A stretch of 64,000 bases of DNA from the NCBI RefSeq assembly GCF_007995095.1, contig NZ_VOPY01000001.1, forward strand, positions 1,203,001 through 1,267,000. Reading direction: 5' to 3'. A program made the position numbers and the translations under genes. Position 1 is the stretch's first letter; every line of letters begins with the position of its first letter. This document shows, piece by piece, positions 19,046-27,714 of the stretch. Origin of the DNA: Flavisphingopyxis soli. GTDB taxonomy: Bacteria > Pseudomonadota > Alphaproteobacteria > Sphingomonadales > Sphingomonadaceae. The notes under the pieces are model-generated. The model was not told the DNA's origin. It did no database searches and saw only the letters and a list, made by a program, of their open reading frames with translations.

Positions 19046-19750
19046 ATGCCGCTGCCAACCCCCGTAGATATCGCCCTCACCCGTCTGGCCCCCGCCGACC
19101 TGTCGCCGCTGCCCGAGGGTGAGCCGCCGCGCGATTGCGCGCTGTGCCCGCGACTGGCTGAATTTCGCGAAGAGGTCGCTTGCGAATATCCCGACTGGTG
19201 GAATGCGCCGGTGCCAGCATTCGGCGATCCCGCCGCGTGGCTCGCGATCGTTGGCCTCGCGCCGGGCAAGCACGGCGCGCATCGCACCGGCAGGCCGTTT
19301 ACCGGCGACTATGCCGGCGACCTGCTGTTTGCGACGCTCGGCAAGTTTGGCCTGTCGAACGGTTGCTACGACAGCCGCATCGACGACGGGCTGCGGCTCG
19401 GCGGCGCGATCATCATCAACGCGGTCAAATGCCTGCCGCCGCAGAACAAGCCGCTGCCTGCCGAAGTGCACAATTGCCGCCGGTTCTACACGCAGCAGCT
19501 CGCGATGCTGCCGACCGCCCGCGTCATGATCGCGCTCGGCCAGATCGCGCATTCGACCGTGATCCGAAATCTCGGCGAGCGGCAGGCCGCGTACAAGTTC
19601 GGCCATCTCGCCGAACATCGCCTGCCCGACGGCCGCGTCCTGATCGATAGCTATCACTGCTCGCGCTACAACACGAACACGGGGCGACTGACCGCGGAAA
19701 TGTTCGAGGCGGTCTTCGCGCGGGCCCTGGAAATCAGATCAGCGGGCTGA
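19046..19750 (+). CDS. Type-5 uracil-DNA glycosylase (UdgB family)
   Basis: Removes uracil and some other deaminated bases from DNA in base excision repair. 234 residues from the ATG at 19046. The [4Fe-4S] cluster is suggested by the N-terminal CALCPRL pair of cysteines and later cysteines; motif 1 is GLAPGKHGAHRTGRPFTGD, matching type-5 enzymes, which lack the catalytic Asn of type-4; the C-terminal substrate motif is SYHCSRYNTNTGRLT. NAVKCLPPQNKPLPAEV is the typical central loop. Its 3' end overlaps the 3' end of rppH by 17 bases on the opposite strand. Confidence 0.93.
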   Translation: MPLPTPVDIALTRLAPADLSPLPEGEPPRDCALCPRLAEFREEVACEYPDWWNAPVPAFGDPAAWLAIVGLAPGKHGAHRTGRPFTGDYAGDLLFATLGKFGLSNGCYDSRIDDGLRLGGAIIINAVKCLPPQNKPLPAEVHNCRRFYTQQLAMLPTARVMIALGQIAHSTVIRNLGERQAAYKFGHLAEHRLPDGRVLIDSYHCSRYNTNTGRLTAEMFEAVFARALEIRSAG

Positions 19751-20210
19751 ACTCGTCAACGATGCGCTGATACAGCGCGCGCTTGAACGGGACGATGAGA
19801 TCGGCGAGATCGTGCGGTGATTTCCACGCATATTCGCGAAACTCGGCGTGCTCGGTGGCGATGTCGATGTCGCTGTCGTCGCCGGTGAAACGCATCAGGT
19901 ACCAGCGCTGTTTCTGGCCGCGATACCTGCCCTTCCACAACACGCCGATCAGCTCGTCGGGCAGTTCGTAGACGAATTCCTCGCTCGCCTCGGCGACGAG
20001 GTCGACCTTGGCCCTGGCGATGCCGGTTTCCTCCTCGAGTTCGCGCCACGCGGCGTCGAGCCAGTCCTCGCCCTTGTCGACGCCGCCCTGCGGCATCTGC
20101 CAGGCCTCGGCACGGTTATCGATGCGCTGGCCGACGAACACCTTGCCCTCGTCATTGACCAGCATCACCCCGACACCGGGGCGATAGGCAAGCGTTTCGC
20201 GTTTCGTCAT
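19734..20210 (-). CDS. rppH: RNA pyrophosphohydrolase (Nudix)
   Basis: Removes pyrophosphate from triphosphorylated 5' ends of mRNA, starting decay; alphaproteobacterial members also act on diadenosine polyphosphates. 158 residues. The Nudix box is complete: GGVDKGEDWLDAAWRELEEE with the Gly, two Glu and the Arg in place. YRPGVGVMLVNDEGKVFVGQR and AWQMPQGG are typical of RppH/IalA. The ATG at 20210 is used because family proteins start close to YRPGVG; an ATG eight codons upstream (20234) overlaps the end of the esterase gene and is less likely. The two genes are 16 bp apart and probably co-transcribed. Confidence 0.94.
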   Translation of the reverse strand: MTKRETLAYRPGVGVMLVNDEGKVFVGQRIDNRAEAWQMPQGGVDKGEDWLDAAWRELEEETGIARAKVDLVAEASEEFVYELPDELIGVLWKGRYRGQKQRWYLMRFTGDDSDIDIATEHAEFREYAWKSPHDLADLIVPFKRALYQRIVDEFSPLI

Positions 20211-20226
20211 CGGCGGCGGTCCACGT

Positions 20227-21177
20227 TCAGCCATTGGCGGGGAGCAGCGCCTTGAGCAGGCGGAATGCCTGCGCGAGGTCGCCGTCCGACGACGGCAGCG
20301 CCTTGCGCAGCGTGATGAAGCCGTGGATGTTGCCGACCGCGTCGTAATGCGCGACCGTCGCGCCTTCGGCGACCAGCGCGGCGGCATAGGCGCGGCCCTG
20401 GTCGCGCAGCGGATCGAGCCCCGCGGTCATGACCAAAGTCGGCGGCGTGTCGTGATGGCCCGCGCCCAGGCACGCGTTGCGCGGATCGCCTTTGGTCGGT
20501 GCGTAATGGTTGTCGAACCAGCGCATCGAATCGGCGCTGAGCAAATGGCCTTCGGAAAAGTCCTTGAAGCTCTGATAGGCGGGCGCTTCGTCGACGACGG
20601 GATAGATCGGGAATTGCGCGACGACCTTCTGGCTGGCGGGTGTGTCGCGCAGCTGCTGGGTCACGACGATCGCAAGATTGCCGCCGGCGCTGTCGCCGCA
20701 GGTGATCAGCCCGTCGATGTCGAGGCCGAGCGCGGCGCCATTATCGGCAATCCAGCGCGTCGCGGCTTCGCAATCGTCGGGCGCGGCAGGGAAGGGCGCT
20801 TCGGGGGCGAGGCGATAATCGACCGCGACGACGGGAAGCTGCATCACGCGCGCCATTTCGGCGCAGAACGAATCGTGCGTCTCGAGATCGCCGATGACGA
20901 AGCCGCCGCCATGGAAGAAACAGATGACGGGCGAAGGGCCTGCCTCGGCGCGCGCGTCGTACACTCGCAACCCGATGTCGCCGGCGGGACCGGGGCAGGA
21001 CAGGTCCGCAACCCGCGCAATCTCGCCGCGTTCGACGTCGGCCATCGCCTTGGCCATTTTCATCAGCTCGCGGGCGTGCGGCGGTTCGAACTGATAGACC
21101 TTGGGCGTCTCGGGTGCGTTGATCACCTCGAGATAGGCGCGGACATCGGGGCGGGCGTCGGAATGGATTTCGGTCAT
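20227..21177 (-). CDS. Alpha/beta hydrolase, hormone-sensitive-lipase family esterase
   Basis: 316 residues. A carboxylesterase of the HSL (bacterial family IV) group: oxyanion-hole motif FFHGGGFVIGD, nucleophile Ser in CGDSAGGN, the acid in TAGLDPLRDQG and the His in GNIHGF complete the triad. YRLAPEAPFPAAPDD is characteristic. An N-terminal cap segment (about residues 1-60) precedes the core. No signal peptide, so cytoplasmic. Substrate unknown; such enzymes act on short-chain acyl esters. The start at 21177 avoids a 18-residue extension with no family resemblance. It diverges from korA across 151 bp. Confidence 0.9.
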   Translation of the reverse strand: MTEIHSDARPDVRAYLEVINAPETPKVYQFEPPHARELMKMAKAMADVERGEIARVADLSCPGPAGDIGLRVYDARAEAGPSPVICFFHGGGFVIGDLETHDSFCAEMARVMQLPVVAVDYRLAPEAPFPAAPDDCEAATRWIADNGAALGLDIDGLITCGDSAGGNLAIVVTQQLRDTPASQKVVAQFPIYPVVDEAPAYQSFKDFSEGHLLSADSMRWFDNHYAPTKGDPRNACLGAGHHDTPPTLVMTAGLDPLRDQGRAYAAALVAEGATVAHYDAVGNIHGFITLRKALPSSDGDLAQAFRLLKALLPANG

Positions 21178-21328
21178 GGCCTCTAACTGCCACCGCCACG
21201 ATCGGTTGCAAAGCGGAACTTGTCTTCCCACCTCCGGGAAAGCGGGCGGCGTTCAAAAAGGGTTTGAGCGCGCACCCGCCGCCGCCTAGGGTCGCCGGCG
21301 ATTGACCACCCCAATGACAGGATGACGC

Positions 21329-23203
21329 ATGGCGAGCGCCGCGCACACGATTACCAAGGCTGAAGCGACCGCGCATCCGCCCGCCGAGGCGGTTGTCGTC
21401 CGCTTCGCCGGCGACAGCGGCGACGGCATGCAGCTGACCGGTGGGCAATTCACCTTGTCGACCGCGCTGGCGGGCAACGACCTTGCAACCTTCCCCGATT
21501 TCCCAGCGGAGATCCGGGCGCCTCAGGGGACGCTGTTCGGCGTTTCGGCGTTCCAGATCAATTTCGGCTCGACCGCGATCGAGACCGCGGGCGACGCCCC
21601 CGACGTGCTCGTCGCGATGAACCCCGCCGCGCTCAAGACCAATGTCGATGCGTTGAAGCCGGGCGGGCTGATCATCGCCGACGAAGGCGAGTTCGGCGAC
21701 CGCAACCTCGCCAAGGCGAAATACGACGCGAATCCGCTCGACGACGGCAGCCTGGCCAAATGGCAGCTGATGAAGCTCGATATCAGCGCGCTGACCTTGG
21801 AAGCGGTCAAGCCCTTCGGCCTCGGCAAGAAAGAGGCGCTGCGCTGCAAGAACATGTGGACGCTCGGCCTCGCGCTGTGGATGTTCGACCGCGATCGCCA
21901 GCCGATCGTCGACTGGCTCAAGGCCAAGTTCGCCAAGCTGCCCGACATTGCCGAGGCCAACATCGCCGCATTGAACGCGGGTCATGCCTATGGCGAGACC
22001 GCCGAGCTTGCGGGGCCGATGCAAAAGGTCTCGATCGCCGCTGCGCCGACCGAACCGGGTCTCTATCGCACCGTCACCGGCGCCGAATCGATTTCGCTCG
22101 GCCTCGTCGCGGGCGCGCAGCTCGCCGGGCTCAAGCTGTTCTTCGGCGGCTATCCGATCACGCCCGCGTCGGCGATCCTCCACCATCTCGCACGGCTCAA
22201 GGAATTCGGCGTCACGACCTTCCAGGCCGAGGACGAGATCGCCGCGATCTGCGCTTCGATCGGCGCGAGCTATGCCGGACAGCTCGGCATCACCAGTTCG
22301 TCGGGTCCGGGCATCGCCTTGAAGACCGAGGCGATGGGCCTCGCGATCATGACCGAACTGCCGCTCGTCATCGTCAATTCGCAGCGCGGCGGGCCGTCGA
22401 CCGGCCTGCCGACCAAGACCGAGCAGAGCGACCTCTACCAGGCGGTCTATGGCCGCAATGGCGATGCGCCGTTGCCGGTGATCGCAGCGCGCAGCCCTGC
22501 CGACGCATTCGATTGCGCGATCGAGGCGGTGCGTATCGCGACGACCTACATGACCCCGGTGATGCTGCTCACCGACGGCTATATCGCCAATGCCGCCGAA
22601 CCGTGGAAGGTCCCCGACATGGCGGGCTATGCGCCGTTCCCGGTCAGCTTCATGACCGACGCGCCGGGCGAGGGCGAGGCGTTCATGCCCTATGCCCGCG
22701 ACGAAAAACTGGCGCGTCCGTGGGCGATCCCCGGCACGCCGGGATTGATGCACCGCATCGGCGGCATCGAAAAGGCCGAAGGCACCGGCAACATCGATTA
22801 CGCTCCGGAAAACCACGCGCGCATGACCGAAATTCGGCGCGACAAGATTCTCGGCGTCGATGTGCCTGATCAGGACATCGAGGTCGGTGAAGCCGGCGGC
22901 AGGCTGGCGATCGTCGGCTGGGGCTCGACCTACGGTCCGATTCTCCAGGCGGTCCGCCGCGCGCGCGCCAAGGGTCTCGACGTCAGCCATATCCACATCC
23001 GCCACATCTGGCCTCTGCCGAAAAATATGGCTGTCCTATTGCGGTCGTTCGAGCATATCATCGTTCCCGAGATGAACACGGGTCAGTTGAAGACGCTCCT
23101 CCGCGACCAGTATCTTGTCGATGCGAAACCGCTCAACAAGGTGTCGGGCCAGCCGTTCATGATCGCCGAAATCGAAGCGGCGATCGAAAAGGCCTTGGCA
23201 TGA
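21329..23203 (+). CDS. korA: 2-oxoacid:ferredoxin oxidoreductase, fused gamma-alpha subunit
   Basis: With the beta subunit decarboxylates a 2-oxoacid, most likely 2-oxoglutarate, to the acyl-CoA and passes electrons to ferredoxin. 624 residues: the gamma domain comes first (residues about 15-190, VVRFAGDSGDGMQLTGGQF and TFPDFPAEIRAPQGTLFGVS), then the alpha pyrimidine-binding domain (YPITPASAILHHLARLKEFG, QAEDEIAAICASIGASYAG, SSSGPGIALKTEAMG), and a C-terminal transketolase-like part. The order gamma-alpha and the size match the oxygen-tolerant KorAB of actinobacteria and some alphaproteobacteria. The start has AGGATG about seven bases upstream. korB follows after 73 bp in the same direction. 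Confidence 0.93.
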   Translation: MASAAHTITKAEATAHPPAEAVVVRFAGDSGDGMQLTGGQFTLSTALAGNDLATFPDFPAEIRAPQGTLFGVSAFQINFGSTAIETAGDAPDVLVAMNPAALKTNVDALKPGGLIIADEGEFGDRNLAKAKYDANPLDDGSLAKWQLMKLDISALTLEAVKPFGLGKKEALRCKNMWTLGLALWMFDRDRQPIVDWLKAKFAKLPDIAEANIAALNAGHAYGETAELAGPMQKVSIAAAPTEPGLYRTVTGAESISLGLVAGAQLAGLKLFFGGYPITPASAILHHLARLKEFGVTTFQAEDEIAAICASIGASYAGQLGITSSSGPGIALKTEAMGLAIMTELPLVIVNSQRGGPSTGLPTKTEQSDLYQAVYGRNGDAPLPVIAARSPADAFDCAIEAVRIATTYMTPVMLLTDGYIANAAEPWKVPDMAGYAPFPVSFMTDAPGEGEAFMPYARDEKLARPWAIPGTPGLMHRIGGIEKAEGTGNIDYAPENHARMTEIRRDKILGVDVPDQDIEVGEAGGRLAIVGWGSTYGPILQAVRRARAKGLDVSHIHIRHIWPLPKNMAVLLRSFEHIIVPEMNTGQLKTLLRDQYLVDAKPLNKVSGQPFMIAEIEAAIEKALA

Positions 23204-23276
23204 TTGGTATTGATCGGAAGGTCACGTCGAACGGAAACACCGCCGAACGTGAACCTGTGACTTTTGGAACCGCAGC

Positions 23277-24308
23277 ATGAACGACATGACCCCGATCGTA
23301 ACCGCGCCCAAGGACTGGGAAACCGACCAGGAGGTGCGCTGGTGCCCCGGCTGCGGCGACTATGCGATCCTCAAGGCTGTCCAGCGCACGATGCCCGAAA
23401 TCGGCGGCACGCCTGCCAACACCGTGTTCGTCAGCGGCATCGGCTGTTCGAGCCGCTTTCCCTATTACATGGAAACCTACGGCTTCCACACGATCCACGG
23501 CCGCGCTCCGGCGTTCGCCACGGGGATCAAGCTCGCCAATCCCGAACTCGACGTCTGGCTCGTCACCGGCGACGGCGACGGCCTGTCGATCGGCGGCAAC
23601 CACACGATGCACGTCCTGCGGCGCAATCTCGACACGCAGATCCTGCTCTTCAACAACGAGATTTACGGTCTCACCAAGGGGCAATATTCGCCGACCAGCC
23701 GCGAAGGCACGCGCTCGCCCTCGACCCCGTTCGGTTCGGTCGATCATCCCGCGCGCCCGTGCGCTTTCGCCCTCGGCTCGGGCGGCCGCTTCGTCGCCCG
23801 CGCCTATGACGTGTCGAAACAGCTGCCCGATGTCCTCAAGGCCGCGCACGCGCACAAGGGCGCGGCGTTCATCGAGATTTTCCAGAACTGCATCGTCTAC
23901 AACGCCGACGTGTTCGCCGAGTTCACCGACAAGAAGAATGCGAGTTCGCACCAGCTCTGGCTGACCGATGGCGAACCGATGCTGTTCGAAAAGGGCGCCA
24001 AGGGCATCGCGCTCGACCGCGAGGCGCTGCAGTTGAAGGTCGTCGATGTCGTCGACGGCGACTGGCAAGGCGCGGGCGTGATCGTCCACGACGTCAAGAA
24101 CCGCGCGGTTGCGCACATGCTCGTCGAAATGCGCTTCGGCCCGTTCCCGATGGCGCTGGGCGTGCTCTACGATGATCCGCACCCGACTTTCGAAAGCGCC
24201 GTTGTCGCGCAGAACCGCGAACTCAGCGAAGGCAAGACGCCCGACCTCCAGGCGCTCGTGTCGAAGGGCCAGACATGGATGGTCGAGAAAGAACCGCGCA
24301 CCGAATGA
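23277..24308 (+). CDS. korB: 2-oxoacid:ferredoxin oxidoreductase, beta subunit
   Basis: Thiamine-diphosphate and [4Fe-4S] subunit that pairs with the upstream gamma-alpha chain. 343 residues. The cluster ligands begin with WCPGCGDYAIL and continue with GIGCSSRFPYY; the ThDP/Mg site is GDGDGLSIGGNH followed by NNEIYGLTKGQ; HTIHGRAPAFATGIK precedes it. No separate ferredoxin-type delta domain is encoded here, as usual for KorB. The 2-oxoglutarate assignment is from resemblance to KorB and is not proved by the sequence; pyruvate is the main alternative. A short hairpin-like sequence lies between it and the photolyase gene. Confidence 0.93.
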   Translation: MNDMTPIVTAPKDWETDQEVRWCPGCGDYAILKAVQRTMPEIGGTPANTVFVSGIGCSSRFPYYMETYGFHTIHGRAPAFATGIKLANPELDVWLVTGDGDGLSIGGNHTMHVLRRNLDTQILLFNNEIYGLTKGQYSPTSREGTRSPSTPFGSVDHPARPCAFALGSGGRFVARAYDVSKQLPDVLKAAHAHKGAAFIEIFQNCIVYNADVFAEFTDKKNASSHQLWLTDGEPMLFEKGAKGIALDREALQLKVVDVVDGDWQGAGVIVHDVKNRAVAHMLVEMRFGPFPMALGVLYDDPHPTFESAVVAQNRELSEGKTPDLQALVSKGQTWMVEKEPRTE

Positions 24309-24352
24309 TGAGTCACCGCTTCTCTTCCCGCTAAGGGGAGGCGAGAGATGTT

Positions 24353-25744
24353 ATGAGCGACCCTGTCATCCTTTGGTTTCGCCGCGACCTGCGGCTGTCC
24401 GATCAGGCTGCGCTCCTTGCGGCCTGTGCCGATGGACTGGTCGTGCCGGTCTACGTCCTCGATGACGATGCGCCGGGCGATCATGCGATTGGCGGGGCGG
24501 CGCGCTGGTGGCTGCATCATAGCCTTTTCAGCCTCGATGGCGACCTGCGCGCCAAGGGTTCGCGGGTGATCCTGCGACGCGGCAACGCGGTGGAACAGAT
24601 CGCGAAGCTGGCCAAAGACGTCGGTGCGCGCCGCGTTCACGCGCTGCACCATTACGAGCCGTGGTGGCGCGATGCCGAAGCCGCCATCGCCGACCGCATC
24701 GACCTCGTCCTCCACGACGGCAATTACCTTGCCCCGCCGGGCAGTGTCACGACGGGGGCGGGCGAACCGTACAAGATCTACACGCCGTTCTGGAAAGCGC
24801 TGGGCGAGCGTATGCCTCCTGCCGAGCCGCACAACGCTCCGCGCGAGATCCCCGTGCCGACGTCGTGGCCAGGCTCGGACGATCTGGCCGACTGGGACCT
24901 GCTACCGACCAAGCCAGACTGGGCGACGGGTTTCGGCGAAGACTGGACGCCCGGCGAAGCGGGCGCGCGGACGCGTGTCGCCGATTTCATCGACGAGGCG
25001 GCCGATTATGACGAGGCACGCAACCTGCCGTCGCAGGAGGGCAGTTCGCGCCTGTCGCCGCATCTCCATTGGGGCGAAATCTCGCCAGCCTATGTCTGGC
25101 ATCGCATCGCTGCAGCAGGGCGCGGCAAGACCGGCGTGAACACCTTCCTCAAGGAAGTTGCCTGGCGCGATTATGCGCAGAACGTGATCCTGCAGTTCGG
25201 CGACTATGCGAGCAGGAACGCACGCGACCGCTTCGACCCGATGAAATGGCGGACGGGCAAGACCGCCGATGCCGATTTTGCTGCGTGGACGCAGGGCCGC
25301 ACCGGCTATCCGATCGTCGATGCGGGTATGCGGCAATTGTGGACGACCGGCTGGATGCACAACCGCGTGCGGATGATCGCGGCGAGTTTCCTCGTCAAAC
25401 ACCTGCTGATCGACTGGCGGCGCGGCGAACGCTGGTTCTGGGACTGTCTCGTCGATGCCGATTACGCGAACAACGCGGTGAACTGGCAATGGGTCGCGGG
25501 CACGGGTATCGATTCGAACATGTTCGTCCGCATCATGGCCCCGCTGTCACAATCCTGGAAATTCGCCGCCGGCGATTATATCCGCCAATGGGTGCCCGAG
25601 CTGGCGGCGCTCGACGACGATGCCATCCACGATCCGCACGAAGCGGGTTGCGCGCCGCGCGATTATCCCGCCAAGCGGGTCGAACATCGCGCCGCGCGCG
25701 AGCGCGCGCTGGCCGCTTATGCCCAGATGAAGGCCGCATCGTGA
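24353..25744 (+). CDS. phrB: Deoxyribodipyrimidine photo-lyase
   Basis: Light-driven repair of cyclobutane pyrimidine dimers. 463 residues: the N-terminal antenna-binding domain starts VILWFRRDLRLSDQAALLAA, and the C-terminal FAD domain contains SRLSPHLHWGEISP, FLKEVAWRDYAQNVI, TGYPIVDAGMRQLWTTGWMHNRVRM and NAVNWQWVAGTGIDSNMFVRI, all conserved in class I photolyases/cryptochromes. The DNA-binding tryptophans expected in that last block are present. Its stop overlaps the GTG of the next gene (GTGA), so photolyase and the methyltransferase-type enzyme are translationally coupled, a pairing common in proteobacteria. Confidence 0.95.
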   Translation: MSDPVILWFRRDLRLSDQAALLAACADGLVVPVYVLDDDAPGDHAIGGAARWWLHHSLFSLDGDLRAKGSRVILRRGNAVEQIAKLAKDVGARRVHALHHYEPWWRDAEAAIADRIDLVLHDGNYLAPPGSVTTGAGEPYKIYTPFWKALGERMPPAEPHNAPREIPVPTSWPGSDDLADWDLLPTKPDWATGFGEDWTPGEAGARTRVADFIDEAADYDEARNLPSQEGSSRLSPHLHWGEISPAYVWHRIAAAGRGKTGVNTFLKEVAWRDYAQNVILQFGDYASRNARDRFDPMKWRTGKTADADFAAWTQGRTGYPIVDAGMRQLWTTGWMHNRVRMIAASFLVKHLLIDWRRGERWFWDCLVDADYANNAVNWQWVAGTGIDSNMFVRIMAPLSQSWKFAAGDYIRQWVPELAALDDDAIHDPHEAGCAPRDYPAKRVEHRAARERALAAYAQMKAAS

Positions 25745-27009
25745 ACGATCAGCACGATGCAAAGCGCGGCGCGCACCTCGTCGCTGGCGATCGCGGGCTC
25801 GTCGCGGGACGGCTCTGGGCGCGCCTGTGGGCGCGCGGCCGCGCCCGCGTCTTCGAACGCGTCATCGAGGGTATCGACAAGGGCCTGAACCACGGCACGA
25901 TCGAGGGGCGCCTGCCAGATGGTAGCACGCGGATCGTCGGCGGCCGCGGCGACGGTCCCTATGCCGTCTGCGAGATTTCCAGCTGGATGGCGCTCGTCCG
26001 CCTCGCCAATTCGGGATCGGTCGGCTGGTACGTCGCCTGGACGCGCGGCGAATGGACTTCGCCCGATCCGGTCGCGATCTTCGACCTGTTCATGCGCAAT
26101 GCGCGCAGCCTCGGCGGGGTCGCGCGCGCCAAGGGCATCTGGCGGATCGCCAAGCGGCTGATCCATCGTTTCAACGGCAATTCGGCGCGCGGCGCGAAGC
26201 GCAACATCGCGGCGCATTACGACCTCGGCAATGATTTTTACGCCGCGTGGCTCGACGAGACGATGAGCTATTCGAGCGCGATCTTCGCCGGCGACGAGTC
26301 GCTCGAGAGCGCGCAGCGCCGCAAGATCGAGGCGATCGCCGACCGGCTGGCGCTCGAACCGGGCGACCGATTGCTCGAGATCGGCTGCGGCTGGGGCTAT
26401 CTCGCCAATCGCTTCGCGGAAAACGGCGTCGCAACGACCGCGATCACTTTGTCCGAGGAACAGCGCGCCTGGGCCGAGCAGCGCTATCTCGCGGGCGGCA
26501 AGCCGCTGCGGTTCGAACTGGTCGATTATCGCGCGATGACGGGGCAGTTCGACGGCATCGCCAGCGTCGAGATGGTCGAGGCGGTGGGGCAGGAATACTG
26601 GCCGCAATATCTCGACTGTATCGCGCGCTGCCTGAGGCCCGGCGGCCGCGCGGCGATCCAGTATATCGCTATCGACGATGCGATTTTCGCCGATTACGCC
26701 GCCAGCGCCGATTTCATCCAGACCTATATCTTCCCTGGCGGGATGCTGCTGTCGACCGAGCGTTTCCGCGCGCTCGCCGAAGCGCGCGGCCTCGTCTGGA
26801 GCGACGAGACGCACTTCGGTGGCGATTATGCCGAGACGCTGAAGCAGTGGCGCGAACGGTTCGACCTGGCTGTAGAAGAGAAGCGCCTGCCGGCCGGTTT
26901 TGACAAACAGTTCCGTGACTTGTGGCGCTATTATCTGATGTACTGTGAAGGCGGATTCCGCGGTGGCGGCATCTGGGTCGCGCAGGTTACGCTGACCAAA
27001 TCAGCCTGA
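25741..27009 (+). CDS. Cyclopropane-fatty-acyl-phospholipid synthase family methyltransferase
   Basis: SAM-dependent enzyme that modifies unsaturated acyl chains of membrane phospholipids. 422 residues from the GTG at 25741, which overlaps the photolyase stop by four bases. An N-terminal region of about 130 residues leads to RNIAAHYDLGNDFYAAWLDETMSYSSAIF, the diagnostic CFA motif, then the SAM-binding LEIGCGWGYLANRFAENG and SVEMVEAVGQEYWPQYLD. The C-terminal FPGGMLLSTERF is also family-specific. The open frame extends far upstream inside the photolyase gene, but that part is a shadow. Whether it makes a cyclopropane or a methylated product is not clear. Confidence 0.92.
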   Translation: MNDQHDAKRGAHLVAGDRGLVAGRLWARLWARGRARVFERVIEGIDKGLNHGTIEGRLPDGSTRIVGGRGDGPYAVCEISSWMALVRLANSGSVGWYVAWTRGEWTSPDPVAIFDLFMRNARSLGGVARAKGIWRIAKRLIHRFNGNSARGAKRNIAAHYDLGNDFYAAWLDETMSYSSAIFAGDESLESAQRRKIEAIADRLALEPGDRLLEIGCGWGYLANRFAENGVATTAITLSEEQRAWAEQRYLAGGKPLRFELVDYRAMTGQFDGIASVEMVEAVGQEYWPQYLDCIARCLRPGGRAAIQYIAIDDAIFADYAASADFIQTYIFPGGMLLSTERFRALAEARGLVWSDETHFGGDYAETLKQWRERFDLAVEEKRLPAGFDKQFRDLWRYYLMYCEGGFRGGGIWVAQVTLTKSA

Positions 27010-27714
27010 TCAGCTGCCCAGTTCGAGGCGCTCGGTGCTGTCGAAGCCGCGGTCGATCAGGGCGACGATCGCATCGGCGACGACTTCGGGCGATTTGAGA
27101 TCGGCCGGATTCTCGCCGGGATAGGCGCGCGCGCGCATCGTCGTGCGCGTAGCGCCGGGATCGACGATCGCAGTGCGGATTTTCGAAATGTTGCATGTCT
27201 CGGCGCCATAACAGGTGACGAGCGTGTCGAGCGCCGCCTTCGACGCGCCATAGGCGCCCCAGAAGGCGCGCGGCGACTGGCCGACGCTTGAGGTGATCGC
27301 CACCAGCCGTCCGCCGTCGGACTTTCGCAGCAACGGATCGAACGCAGCGATCAACGCCTGCTGCGCGAGGACGTTGAGCGTGAAGACGCGGTTGAGTTCC
27401 TTGCCATCGATCGTCGTGACTGGGGTCAGCGTGCCGAGCGTCGCGGCGTTGAGGATCAGGATATCAAGATGGCCCCAGCGCTCCCTGACGGCTTTTGCCA
27501 GCCTGGCGATGCTCTCTCCGTCGGTGAGGTCGAGCGGCGCGATCGTCGCATGGCCGCCGGCGGCATGGATCGCCTCTTCGACCGCCTCCATGTCCTTTGC
27601 GGTCCGCGCCACGAGAATGACGTGAATGCCCTTTCCCGCGAGGGCCTGGGCGGTCGCCGCACCGATCCCGCGGCTGGCCCCGGTGACCAGCGCAACCTTG
27701 TCCTCGCCCGCCAT
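27010..27714 (-). CDS. Short-chain dehydrogenase/reductase
   Basis: 234 residues, classical SDR. NAD(P)-binding TGASRGIGAATAQALAGKG at the N-terminus, LILNAATLGTLTP in the middle, and the catalytic Ser (ITSSVGQS) and Tyr-x3-Lys (YGASKAALD) further on. Arg in the first motif suggests NADP(H) preference, an inference. The start at 27714 overlaps the purF stop by one base, so it is translated from the purF message. Substrate unknown. It converges with the CFA-synthase-like gene; the two stops are adjacent. Confidence 0.9.
   Translation of the reverse strand: MAGEDKVALVTGASRGIGAATAQALAGKGIHVILVARTAKDMEAVEEAIHAAGGHATIAPLDLTDGESIARLAKAVRERWGHLDILILNAATLGTLTPVTTIDGKELNRVFTLNVLAQQALIAAFDPLLRKSDGGRLVAITSSVGQSPRAFWGAYGASKAALDTLVTCYGAETCNISKIRTAIVDPGATRTTMRARAYPGENPADLKSPEVVADAIVALIDRGFDSTERLELGS

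Noticed and set aside
20741-23005. Long minus-strand frame opposite korA
   Set aside because: KorA is intact; the frame is antisense and has no domain.
24309-24352. Hairpin between korB and the photolyase gene as a terminator
   Set aside because: Arms CTTCTCTTCCC and GGGGAGGCGAG pair imperfectly and no T run follows on the plus strand.
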